NCBI GenBank assembly: GCA_017432685.1
Contig: JAFRIR010000052.1
Location: 1-59,355 of the forward strand
Source: Flexilinea sp.
GTDB lineage: Bacteria; Chloroflexota; Anaerolineae; Anaerolineales; Anaerolineaceae
Length of the DNA stretch: 59,355 nt
Direction of reading: 5' to 3'
Below are positions 33,331 through 41,262 of this stretch, piece after piece. A program made the position numbers and the translations under genes. How positions within the stretch are numbered: the stretch's first letter is position 1; each line of letters starts with the position of its first letter. The notes beneath the pieces are model-generated. The model had not been told where the DNA came from and did not search any database. It saw only the letters and a program-made list of their open reading frames with translations.

Positions 33331-35505
33331 ATGCCTGATAATTCTCAAAAGAAGTGGCTTAATTTACTGAAAGCTCCGGGTTTTCCGATTGATTTCCCGG
33401 AAGAAGACGCCTACCGTGCCGCCTGCATCGGTGCGGTGATGCTGCTTTTTGAAGCTGGTGATTGTGACGGACTGACGGACTCGGTGCGGAATGCCTCCGC
33501 ACCGGAGAGCCGGGGACGGGCATTATCTGCCCTTGAAAGTCTTGCGCTTCCCGATTCACCCGTTTCCGCGCAGGCGGTCCATCGGCTGCATGAATTGGCG
33601 GTGCTGGATGGTATCCCGGAAGCCGGGCGATTCCTGAAGAAAAGCAGACTGCAGGACGAAGCACCGGGATGGAACAGTGCCCGGATGCTCCTGTTTGAGC
33701 AGAAAAAGGAGCTGCTCAAGGCGGATCCCGGCCCGGAACACCTGACAGAGCTTTATCTGAGCGGGGACATACCCGAACGCTTCCGGCTGATGGAACTGGG
33801 AAAGAAGATTCTCTCGCATTGGGCGCTGCTTATGCGATTTTTTGATGAACCGACTCTTCCGCATCGGCTTGATATCGAAGAGAACTATCGTTCTTTTTCA
33901 CCGGATGAGCGGAAGCTGCTTACTTTTTGTGTCGGGGAAGATCCTTCCGTCAGTTCCCTTCCTGCGGATCTGCTGTTGACATATGACGATGATTTTTTGT
34001 CAGCGCTCTGCGTGGAGAACGGGCTGCTCCCTTCGGACCCGTCTCAGCATGCATTGTTTTATTTTCTCAGCGGTCAGTGGGAAAAGTATTATGCCTCCGA
34101 CAGCGATTACCGCAGTATTCGTATAGCCTATGAAGGAAAAAATGCGGTTCTTCAGCGTCGTCTGATTGCGGTCAGTCGGGACTCCGGCAATAACGCCTGG
34201 CTGCGGGAGATCAACAGCAGTTCGGAGAATCTGCCCCATGGCGGTACCCTCTCCGATCAGCACCTGCTGGCAGCGTCGCTGATTGAACAGCAGCAATGGC
34301 CCCGGCTCTGGGACCTGCTGCCGAACCTGCCGCTGCTGTGTATGCCCCCTGTGTGTGAAGCGCTTTCCGCGGCGGGGTTCAGCCCGTTACAGGCGGATGA
34401 AAAGACCTTTTTTCAGGAGCTATGTTCAAAAATCAGCGCCTGTGGAGGACTTTCGCCAATTCCCGTCAGGGAACGTTTAGGGGAAGGATTCGGCGCTGCC
34501 ATCGATCTCTGTGCCGGCGGACCGTATATCGCCGTGTTGTTCGCGGACAAAAAGATCCTGCTTTGGGACAGGCGGGATACCTTTGCCGCGCCGCTTCGCA
34601 TCAGTTCGAACCATCTCAGTTTCCGCCGTGCTGTGATCAGCCGGGACGGGAAGTATCTGTGCGCGGATTGCGGAAAGGATGGCATCACGGTTTTTTCGCT
34701 TCCCGGCGGACAGGCAGTGAAGACTGTTTCATTGGGCGGATCGCTGCCCTCCGGACTTTTCCTGCAGCCTGATAACAGACGGTTGATTGTGCTGTTGCAG
34801 AGCGGGAAAGGTTTCGTTTATTCCTTCCCGGGTGGGACGGAGCTGTATCATTTTGATTTGGAACTGAAGGATTGCATTCGCTCAGCATATGATGCGGATG
34901 GCGCTTGTGTATGTGGGCTGGATACGGATGGAAATTGTGCGGCATACGATCTCAACACCAGGCGTCCGCTGAATGCGGTCAGCCTGAAAGAGAATATTCT
35001 TTCGTCATCCGAACACATTGCTTCCCATCGTCTGCCTTATCTTTCCCGGGAGGAAAGGCTTTCGGTTTTGAATCTGCTTTCCGGGAAACCAGTGTTGGAG
35101 AAGATCGACCTCAGCGGTCAAAACGTCCGCCGGATCATCCCGATCTCCACGGGAGAGCTTTTCGCTCTGGGGACGCTTGACGGGAAGGTCCTGATCTTTG
35201 ATCCGTTCACGAAAGACAGTGCTGCGGTTTTGTCTTTTGGCAGTAAGGCGGCTGTCACGGGGCTGTGGTATGATGAGACGGGAAAAACACTTTATGGCTG
35301 CAATTCCGTGGGAACGGTGCGCAGCTGGGATTTGGGTCTGTTTTCCGATATGATCCGCGTCCTGCCTTTGACCCAACTGCCGGGAATGAACCGCATAGAT
35401 GAGTTCGTCAAAAATTATCCGGAGCCGGGCGTAAAAGCTGCAGCCGAGTGGCTGAAGACTGTTATTGCCTGGCGCAGACGTTTTGACATTGAAATAGAGT
35501 TTTAA
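33331..35505 (+). CDS. Large protein with helical N-terminus and C-terminal beta-propeller-like repeats
   Basis: 724 residues. Residues 1-370 are mainly helical with no recognised domain. From about 375 the sequence breaks into WD40-like units (for example AAIDLCAGGPYIAVLFADKK, LLWDRRDTF, AVISRDGKYLCADCG, VFSLPGG, VLIFDPFTKDSAAVLSFG and LWYDETGKTLYGCNS), with about seven blades ending near residue 690. It probably acts as a scaffold. It closes the chaperone/AAA/DUF1257 region and is followed after 6 bp by an SprT-like protease. A TATAAT overlaps the ATG, so the true start may lie elsewhere; no ribosome-binding site is clear. Confidence 0.65.
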   Translation: MPDNSQKKWLNLLKAPGFPIDFPEEDAYRAACIGAVMLLFEAGDCDGLTDSVRNASAPESRGRALSALESLALPDSPVSAQAVHRLHELAVLDGIPEAGRFLKKSRLQDEAPGWNSARMLLFEQKKELLKADPGPEHLTELYLSGDIPERFRLMELGKKILSHWALLMRFFDEPTLPHRLDIEENYRSFSPDERKLLTFCVGEDPSVSSLPADLLLTYDDDFLSALCVENGLLPSDPSQHALFYFLSGQWEKYYASDSDYRSIRIAYEGKNAVLQRRLIAVSRDSGNNAWLREINSSSENLPHGGTLSDQHLLAASLIEQQQWPRLWDLLPNLPLLCMPPVCEALSAAGFSPLQADEKTFFQELCSKISACGGLSPIPVRERLGEGFGAAIDLCAGGPYIAVLFADKKILLWDRRDTFAAPLRISSNHLSFRRAVISRDGKYLCADCGKDGITVFSLPGGQAVKTVSLGGSLPSGLFLQPDNRRLIVLLQSGKGFVYSFPGGTELYHFDLELKDCIRSAYDADGACVCGLDTDGNCAAYDLNTRRPLNAVSLKENILSSSEHIASHRLPYLSREERLSVLNLLSGKPVLEKIDLSGQNVRRIIPISTGELFALGTLDGKVLIFDPFTKDSAAVLSFGSKAAVTGLWYDETGKTLYGCNSVGTVRSWDLGLFSDMIRVLPLTQLPGMNRIDEFVKNYPEPGVKAAAEWLKTVIAWRRRFDIEIEF

Positions 35506-35511
35506 AAAAAT

Positions 35512-36429
35512 ATGTCTGTGAAAAAAATATCGCTTTCTCCTGCGCAGATCAATGAGCAGCTGCAGGAGATCATGAACAAGACCGCTCTTGCGGAAAACTA
35601 CCGTCTGGAAGCGGAGACTGTCAAGACCTATAACCTGATCGTCAATCTCGAAAAAAGCCTTCCCGCGGAAGAGACCGGGTTGAGCAATTATTATCTGCTG
35701 TTCAACGCCTGGATCCGCTGGCTTGCGGATTGGAAAAACTATTCGCTGAACCTGATGCATCGCAGACGACTGCTGGGACATTTGAACCAGCAGCTGGGTG
35801 TCGGAAAATTTACGCTGCAGATCTATCCCTATGCCGCCCGGCTTTACAGCTATAAGCTTGAGAGAGGCAAACCGCTGATACAGCTTCATGAGGCGCTGGA
35901 TTACATGACGGAATATGATTGCAAACGCTTTGCGAATTTTGTCCGAAGACAGCGCTGGGGCGAGCTGAGACAACTGGTCGCGGAATATCAGGAGAGGACC
36001 CCGCAAGCGAAGGAAATGAGCGCCTTCTTTCATGAGACGAAAGCAAACCCCACGCATGAAAACCGGACCAGAGGGCGGTATTATGATCTGGAAACGGTCT
36101 TCAGCAATTGCAATCAGCGTCATTTCGGCGGGAAGATGGCTCGCCCGAAGGTGATGCACTGGTCGGCGAAGGTCAACCATTCCACCATGGGGTCTTATAA
36201 CATCAATGAGGACACCCTGATGATCAACCGTGGGCTGGACCGCAGCGACGTGCCGGCTTATGTGCTGGATTTCGTGATGTACCATGAGCTGCTGCACAAG
36301 GCGCTGGGCGTGAAGACCTCCGGTTCCCGCCGCATGTCGCATACAAAGGAATTCCGCGAACTTGAACAGCGTCACCCCGATTACGACCGCGCCCAGGCCT
36401 TTATCCAGAAAAATGCAAAAAGACTTTAA
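35512..36429 (+). CDS. SprT-like / DUF45-type zinc metalloprotease
   Basis: 305 residues. The C-terminal part has the zinc-binding MYHELLHKALG (HExxH, about residues 260-264) and a downstream His in RMSHTKEFRELE as probable third ligand, the arrangement of SprT and YgjP-like metallopeptidases. The N-terminal 150 residues are helical and unassigned. It starts 6 bp after the propeller gene with only AAAAAAATATG before it, suggesting translational coupling. Substrate unknown; SprT-like enzymes elsewhere cut DNA-crosslinked proteins. Confidence 0.75.
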   Translation: MSVKKISLSPAQINEQLQEIMNKTALAENYRLEAETVKTYNLIVNLEKSLPAEETGLSNYYLLFNAWIRWLADWKNYSLNLMHRRRLLGHLNQQLGVGKFTLQIYPYAARLYSYKLERGKPLIQLHEALDYMTEYDCKRFANFVRRQRWGELRQLVAEYQERTPQAKEMSAFFHETKANPTHENRTRGRYYDLETVFSNCNQRHFGGKMARPKVMHWSAKVNHSTMGSYNINEDTLMINRGLDRSDVPAYVLDFVMYHELLHKALGVKTSGSRRMSHTKEFRELEQRHPDYDRAQAFIQKNAKRL

Positions 36430-36433
36430 CACC

Positions 36434-36494
36434 CGCAGTACACCTGGCCGGTTGTTTTGCTGCCGCGAAGCCGGCACAAAACGGCCGGACTGCG
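36434..36494 (+). repeat. CGAAGC-loop hairpin element, copy 3
   Basis: Outer CGCAGT/ACTGCG, then CCGGTT/GGCCGG (two G-U pairs), GTTTTG/CAAAAC, and inner TGCCG/CGGCA around CGAAGC at 36466-36471. It begins 5 bp after the protease stop codon and may serve as its 3' end. Confidence 0.85.
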
Positions 36495-36567
36495 TGTTGC
36501 GTTTATTTTTGAGAGCTTTTTAGTGTCACAAAAAGGTTGGATGATAGTTTTTGATAGCTTTTTTCCC

Positions 36568-36573
36568 TATAAT
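36568..36573 (+). promoter_or_regulatory. Candidate -10 for the DUF35 gene
   Basis: TATAAT 35 bp upstream of the ATG at 36608; no convincing -35. AAAGGGA gives the ribosome-binding site. Confidence 0.4.
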
Positions 36574-36607
36574 TTCTCATGGTTGATAGAAAAGAAAGGG
36601 AAAAAAC

Positions 36608-37009
36608 ATGGAAGCGCCTCGCCATTGGAGACTCAAAAAACAACGCTACAGCCTGACAGGGGAAGTCTGTCCGCACTGCAGTGCCAAGATCTTCCCTCCC
36701 CGGGATGTTTGCCCGGTCTGCGGTCTGGAAGCGAAAACACAATATCAGTTCAGCGGGAAAGGAGAGGTTTATTCCTACACATCGATCAATGATGCGCCTG
36801 CCGGGTTCCGGGAAACTACCCCTTATTCCATCGCGCTGGTGAAACTGGAGGAAGGTCCTGTGGTCACGGCCCAGCTGACCGATTTGGGTGATGATCCCGT
36901 GAGCATCGGTATGCCGGTGGAGATGGTCACACGTCGTCTGAAGGATGATGAAAACGAACGCGGCGTGATCCTTTACGGATATAAATTCCGCCCCGTCCTT
37001 GCAAACTGA
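36608..37009 (+). CDS. DUF35 OB-fold protein with zinc ribbon
   Basis: 133 residues. A rubredoxin-like zinc ribbon (CPHC, then CPVC, about residues 21-41) is followed by an OB fold (GKGEVYSYTSINDAP, TPYSIALVKLEEGPVVTAQL). This is the DUF35/ChsH2 architecture, which usually binds acyl-CoA and partners a thiolase or HMG-CoA synthase. No such partner is nearby, so it is an orphan here. A strong terminator follows 27 bp after the stop. Confidence 0.85.
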   Translation: MEAPRHWRLKKQRYSLTGEVCPHCSAKIFPPRDVCPVCGLEAKTQYQFSGKGEVYSYTSINDAPAGFRETTPYSIALVKLEEGPVVTAQLTDLGDDPVSIGMPVEMVTRRLKDDENERGVILYGYKFRPVLAN

Positions 37010-37035
37010 AACGATAAATTCGAATAAATGATTCA

Positions 37036-37063
37036 AAAGACCCCGCCGGGAGGCGGGGTCTTT
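37036..37063 (+). terminator. Strong intrinsic terminator
   Basis: 12-bp stem AAAGACCCCGCC/GGCGGGGTCTTT with a GGGA loop. Confidence 0.9.
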
Positions 37064-37087
37064 CATTTGAGCCGTTTCCCCGAGGGT

Positions 37088-37277
37088 GACAGTGGGGCCG
37101 GTTGCCCGGAGGCGCCGTACAGATGCTGTCGGAAGGAAGGAACTCTTCCTTTACGGCGCCGGAGTGGAACCGTCCCCATCTGTCACATTTGTTGTGTTAT
37201 CGTGACAGCGGGACGGTTCCGCTCTGCACAAACCCTTAATGCTCTGTGATGGAAAAATGTATCCCAATTCTGATGCT
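37088..37277 (-). repeat. Dispersed hairpin repeat, copy 2 (inverted relative to 21-217)
   Basis: On the minus strand this carries the same ordered blocks as 21-217: GCATCAGAATTGGGA, GGAACCGTC, CTGTCA, TGACAGATGGGGACGGTTCC, ACTCCGGCGCCGT and GCCTCCGGGCAACCGGCCCC. The spacers between blocks differ, so paired stems are kept better than loops. Confidence 0.8.
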
Positions 37278-37391
37278 TGGCGAGTGCAGGACCCTTGCGG
37301 TGCGCCGGGCAACCGACCCGCAGTCACTCCGTTCCTCAGTTTGATTATTTAATTAGAAACTAGAAATAAATTAATAAAATGTGAAAATCCC

Positions 37392-37420
37392 TTGACAAAT
37401 AAAATTTTATTGTTTACAAT
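37392..37420 (+). promoter_or_regulatory. Strong promoter with overlapping palindromes
   Basis: TTGACA (37392-37397), 17-nt spacer, TACAAT (37415-37420). ATAAAATTTTAT (37400-37411) is a perfect palindrome inside the spacer and ATTGTTTACAAT overlaps the -10, so a repressor could bind here. Confidence 0.75.
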
Positions 37421-37474
37421 AAACATTAGAAAGAAAATGCTAAACAGTTATTCAAAAAAAGGAGGGAGCGAATC

Positions 37475-38635
37475 ATGAAAACGGAAGTCATGCGAAACAG
37501 TTTGTCAGTTGAACAACAATTGCAGCGTCTGTATCAATATGGTGAGTCCGGCGGTTCGGAGAACCGTGGAATCCTGACGGATATCAAAGCTGCCGATCTG
37601 CCGCTGGAAGCGTCAAATGCGTTCAGCAATGCTCCCTTTGATTTTGAAACAACGGCAGCACTGCTCTGGGAAGATACGCTCAAAATCTACGATCATGCCT
37701 GCATCGAAAACCGCTTCTCCGAAAACTACCTCAAATACTGTACACAGCTGGAAAAGAACATCAAAGAAGCCGGCAGTCTCTGCCTGACCAAAGCCGTCCT
37801 GGAAAAGAACGGTTATGAATTCCCGGGGCTGGAAAGCATGTCGGTCAAAGAGTTGGTCGGCATGGTCTCCTTCCACCTGCTGAAATGCCATGCAGCGCTG
37901 GATGGACTGTATAAAGATAACAATTTGCTGGGACTAAGCTACCTGAACTGGGAATTCCGCTGGTTCGGGCTGGGTAACCGGCTGAAAGCCACAGAGGTCA
38001 AGATTCAAAGGATCCTGGATGGGGAAATCAAAGCTGATTCCCTGCTCAAACAGACGCAGACCTTCAAAGATGCGCCTCGAACCAATCTGGCTCCTTCTGA
38101 ACCGCGAAGCCTGCGCATGAATGTCTGTGCCCTGCCGCTCAACGGTTCGATGGCCCGGGCCATGCTGCAAAAGGAAGCGGAAGAAGCGAGGATGCAGGCC
38201 CGGGAACAACGGGAGGAAGAGCGCTGGGAACGGGAGCTGATGGACCTCGGACTGATGGCCAGGCCTTTCCCGCCAACGCCGCAAAAACAGATTCTGAAAG
38301 AGCTCATGGAAGACCGCATGAAATCCAACCAGAAAAACCCGGAACCCGCACCGGAACCGGCAGCGGAAACGCCGGATGAAGAGCGGCAGCCAGGCGAGCT
38401 CACTGAAGCGGAGGCCAGGCAGCTCCTGATCGAACGGGCGTTAGACCGGGGAGACACGGAAACGGCAGCAGCCATCCGGATGGAAGATCCTGATACCTTC
38501 TATGAGCGCTGGCTCCGCTATGTGGAAGAAATCGAGACGGAAAATCGCAGACGTGCCCTGGCTGCCGCGGGCCGTGCAGGACCTTCAAATGCTACCCGGA
38601 AAAAACTGCGGGAAAAACGCAGGAAAAAGAAATAG
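37475..38635 (+). CDS. Unrecognised protein, helical with charged C-terminus
   Basis: 386 residues with an excellent ribosome-binding site (AAAGGAGGG). I do not recognise a family. Residues 1-190 are helical with conserved-looking aromatic spacing (LLGLSYLNWEFRWFG). Residues 225-260 form a highly charged coiled-coil-like helix (EEARMQAREQREEERWEREL). A Pro/Glu-rich linker and a second helical part precede the basic tail KKLREKRRKKK, which could bind nucleic acid. No signal peptide or membrane segment. It has its own strong promoter and stands alone. Confidence 0.6.
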   Translation: MKTEVMRNSLSVEQQLQRLYQYGESGGSENRGILTDIKAADLPLEASNAFSNAPFDFETTAALLWEDTLKIYDHACIENRFSENYLKYCTQLEKNIKEAGSLCLTKAVLEKNGYEFPGLESMSVKELVGMVSFHLLKCHAALDGLYKDNNLLGLSYLNWEFRWFGLGNRLKATEVKIQRILDGEIKADSLLKQTQTFKDAPRTNLAPSEPRSLRMNVCALPLNGSMARAMLQKEAEEARMQAREQREEERWERELMDLGLMARPFPPTPQKQILKELMEDRMKSNQKNPEPAPEPAAETPDEERQPGELTEAEARQLLIERALDRGDTETAAAIRMEDPDTFYERWLRYVEEIETENRRRALAAAGRAGPSNATRKKLREKRRKKK

Positions 38636-38714
38636 CTCATTTCCCGGAAATCAATAATTGATGTAAAATAATAATGCCGGTTCAGTCCGGCTATATTAAG
38701 TCCGGGAGGCAACT

Positions 38715-39221
38715 ATGTCTGAAAAAACCGAAGTACAGGTTCAGAGTCTGCGCGTCAGCCTGACCAATCAGAACCGTATCCTGCTTCTGAAGGAAATCGA
38801 CGGCCCGCTTTCCCTGCCGCTGTTTATCGGTCAGTTTGAGGCAGAAGCGATCGTGCTGTCGCTTCAGAACATTGAAATCAGCCGCCCGCAGCCTCATGAT
38901 TTGCTCTGTGATGCGATTGCAGCCCTTGACGGGCACATCCTTTCCGCGGAGATCATCGTCATGAAGGCCTCCACTTTTTATGCAGAGATCCTGATCGAAA
39001 ATGCTGACGGTGCAAAAATCCATCTGGATTGCCGCCCGTCGGACGCGATTTCGGTCGCATTGCGGGCGCACGTGCCGATTTACGTTGATCGGCAATTGAT
39101 GCAAACCTACGGGATCTTTCCGGAACCCGATGTGCGAACGCAGAAAACGCAGCGCCCTCAACCCTCTGATGAAGACGAGGACGATCTCTCCGCCTTTTCA
39201 GATTTTCTCTCCAATTTCTAA
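38715..39221 (+). CDS. Bifunctional nuclease family protein (BFN, DUF151)
   Basis: 168 residues, Shine-Dalgarno CGGGAGG. Matches the DUF151/BFN domain: LPLFIGQFEAEAI (about 35-47), RPQPHDLLCDAI, and LDCRPSDAISVALRAHVPIYV. Members in plants have DNase and RNase activity; bacterial roles are poorly known. The C-terminus is an acidic tail (DEDEDDLSAF). It is 21 bp upstream of dnaB and probably part of that transcript. Confidence 0.9.
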   Translation: MSEKTEVQVQSLRVSLTNQNRILLLKEIDGPLSLPLFIGQFEAEAIVLSLQNIEISRPQPHDLLCDAIAALDGHILSAEIIVMKASTFYAEILIENADGAKIHLDCRPSDAISVALRAHVPIYVDRQLMQTYGIFPEPDVRTQKTQRPQPSDEDEDDLSAFSDFLSNF

Positions 39222-39242
39222 TATTACCAAAGGCTGCTGCCC

Positions 39243-40628
39243 ATGGAAATGAATGATTTCGACTTCGTCCCCGATGATATGGACCTCACCACCCCGGATG
39301 AGATCAACCAGATCCCACACAGCCGGGAAGCGGAAGAGGCTGTTTTGGGTGCGATCCTGATCAATCCGGAAAAATATTTTGATGTCTCCCAGCTTATCAA
39401 CGGACGGGATTTTTATATCCACCGCAACCGCTGGGTCTGGGAGGCTTACGGCGCTCTGTTTGAAAAGGGGCAGTCTATAGATGTCCAAACCGTCTGTGAA
39501 GAGCTGGAGTCCCAGGGACACCTGGGAGAGGTCGGGGGGAAGGTCTTCTTCTATAACCTGACCTCCAAGACACCCTCTTCCATGCATGCGGAGTCTTATG
39601 CCAACATCGTGCTGGAGAAGAGTCAGCGCAGGAGCCTGATCGAAGCCGGGCAGAAGATGGTGGAGCTGGCCTACGATTCCAAAAAGGACCTGAACCAGGT
39701 GCTGAACGAATCGGAAGGGATGATGGTTGCCATCAGCGAGAAAAGGGACCGGAAGGAGATCATTCCGATCACGGATGTGCTGAGCAATGTTTATGACCAG
39801 GTCCGTCTTTTATATTCCAAAGGCGAAGACATCGTCGGCGTCCCCAGCGGACTGATCGATCTGGACCGGCTTCTCGGTGGTTTCCAGAAATCGGACCTGA
39901 TCATCGTTGCCGGCCGTCCGGGTATGGGGAAAACCGGTTTCATGCTGACCGTGCTGCGGAATGCGGCTCTGCGGGCGAAAAAGCGCATCGCTATGTTTTC
40001 GCTGGAAATGTCCAATGAACAGCTGGTCCACCGCCTGATCTCCCAGCAAACCGGCATCAGCACACAAAAACTGCGCACGGGGAAGCTCTCCAACGATGAT
40101 CTGACCTTCTTCATTGAGGCGATCGACATTTTGGGCGAAACAAAGATATTCCTGGATGATACTCCTGCCATCACACCGATGCAGCTGCGCTCCAAATGCC
40201 GGCGGCTCCACATGGAGCATCATCTGGACATGATCATCATCGACTATCTGCAGCTGATGAGCGGAGATTCAGGCAACGACAACCGTGTCCAGGAGGTTTC
40301 CAGTATCTCCCGCTCCCTGAAGATGCTGGCGAAGGACCTGGATGTGCCGGTGCTGACGGCAGCTCAGCTTTCCCGCGGTGTGGAACGTCGTGATCCGAAG
40401 GAAGGTCCGATGCTTTCCGACCTGCGTGAATCTGGTTCTCTGGAACAGGATGCGGATATCGTGATGTTTCTGCACAATCCCAATGCCGGACAGGAAGAAG
40501 AGCATCCGGAGCTGGAAGGTGCGATGAAGCTCATGGTCAAAAAGAACCGTCATGGTGAAGTCCGGGATATCGACCTGGTGTTCCTGAAGAATCAGGCCCG
40601 GTTTGAAAATGCAGCCCGTATCGATTAA
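39243..40628 (+). CDS. dnaB: Replicative DNA helicase DnaB
   Basis: 461 residues, typical length. The N-terminal domain has PHSREAEEAVLGAILINPE, and the RecA-like motor has Walker A GRPGMGKT (about 224-231), the SLEMS motif, IIIDYLQLM (Walker B) and AQLSRGVERR. DnaB is the ring helicase that unwinds the fork. The genes that follow encode a DnaD-like protein and a DnaC/DnaI-like loader, so this is a primosome operon. No intein is present. Confidence 0.96.
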   Translation: MEMNDFDFVPDDMDLTTPDEINQIPHSREAEEAVLGAILINPEKYFDVSQLINGRDFYIHRNRWVWEAYGALFEKGQSIDVQTVCEELESQGHLGEVGGKVFFYNLTSKTPSSMHAESYANIVLEKSQRRSLIEAGQKMVELAYDSKKDLNQVLNESEGMMVAISEKRDRKEIIPITDVLSNVYDQVRLLYSKGEDIVGVPSGLIDLDRLLGGFQKSDLIIVAGRPGMGKTGFMLTVLRNAALRAKKRIAMFSLEMSNEQLVHRLISQQTGISTQKLRTGKLSNDDLTFFIEAIDILGETKIFLDDTPAITPMQLRSKCRRLHMEHHLDMIIIDYLQLMSGDSGNDNRVQEVSSISRSLKMLAKDLDVPVLTAAQLSRGVERRDPKEGPMLSDLRESGSLEQDADIVMFLHNPNAGQEEEHPELEGAMKLMVKKNRHGEVRDIDLVFLKNQARFENAARID

Positions 40629-40638
40629 GGGATCGTGA

Positions 40639-41262
40639 ATGGTGAACAGCGTTTTTTCCGGGTTTACCAGCGGTATCGAGGTGGTCCCTTCGCAGTTTTT
40701 TGAAGAGCTGGTTCCAGATATTGACAGCCTTGCCGAGCTGAAGGTCACGACCTTCGCCTTCCATCTGCTCAACCAGTTTGAGGGGGATAAACGCTTTTTG
40801 CTGCGTGAGGATTATACCGAACAGGAGCAGTTTATGCGGGGTCTTTCGGATGATCCGGACGAGGCCGAACGGCTGCTGGATGAAGGTCTGGAAGCCGCCG
40901 AAGAGCGCGGTACCTTTTTACGGGCTGATTATGACGGCAAAGCTCTGTTTTTTCTCAACAGTCCCAAAGGGAGGAATGCCCTTGCCAGTTTGGAAGATGG
41001 CACATGGATCCCGAATGCCTTCCTGCATCTGAGCGTTCAGACGGAGCTGTTCCGTCCGACGATCTTCAAACTGTATGAGGAAAACATTGGGCCGCTGACG
41101 CCGATGATCGCGGACGTCCTGAGGGAGAGCGAAAAGGATTACCCTTATGAATGGATCCGCGATGCGGTGGAAGAGGCGGTGGTGAACAATGCCCGCAGCT
41201 GGCGCTATGTGGAGTCGATCTTGAAAAAGTGGAAGGAGAATGGTCAGCATGGATCCTATTAA
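40639..41262 (+). CDS. DnaD domain protein (primosome component)
   Basis: 207 residues, starting 11 bp after dnaB. The C-terminal 60 residues have the DnaD/DnaB_2 pattern: IFKLYEENIGPLTPMIADVL, DYPYEWIRDAVEEAV and NNARSWRYVESILKKW. The N-terminal part is winged-helix-like. In Firmicutes DnaD remodels origin DNA and helps load the helicase; the same role is inferred. It overlaps the loader gene by 14 bases. Confidence 0.88.
   Translation: MVNSVFSGFTSGIEVVPSQFFEELVPDIDSLAELKVTTFAFHLLNQFEGDKRFLLREDYTEQEQFMRGLSDDPDEAERLLDEGLEAAEERGTFLRADYDGKALFFLNSPKGRNALASLEDGTWIPNAFLHLSVQTELFRPTIFKLYEENIGPLTPMIADVLRESEKDYPYEWIRDAVEEAVVNNARSWRYVESILKKWKENGQHGSY

Noticed and set aside
35005-36477. 490-codon minus-strand open frame across the propeller/protease junction
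   Set aside because: The plus strand encodes a HExxH protease and propeller blades here; the antisense product shows no domain.
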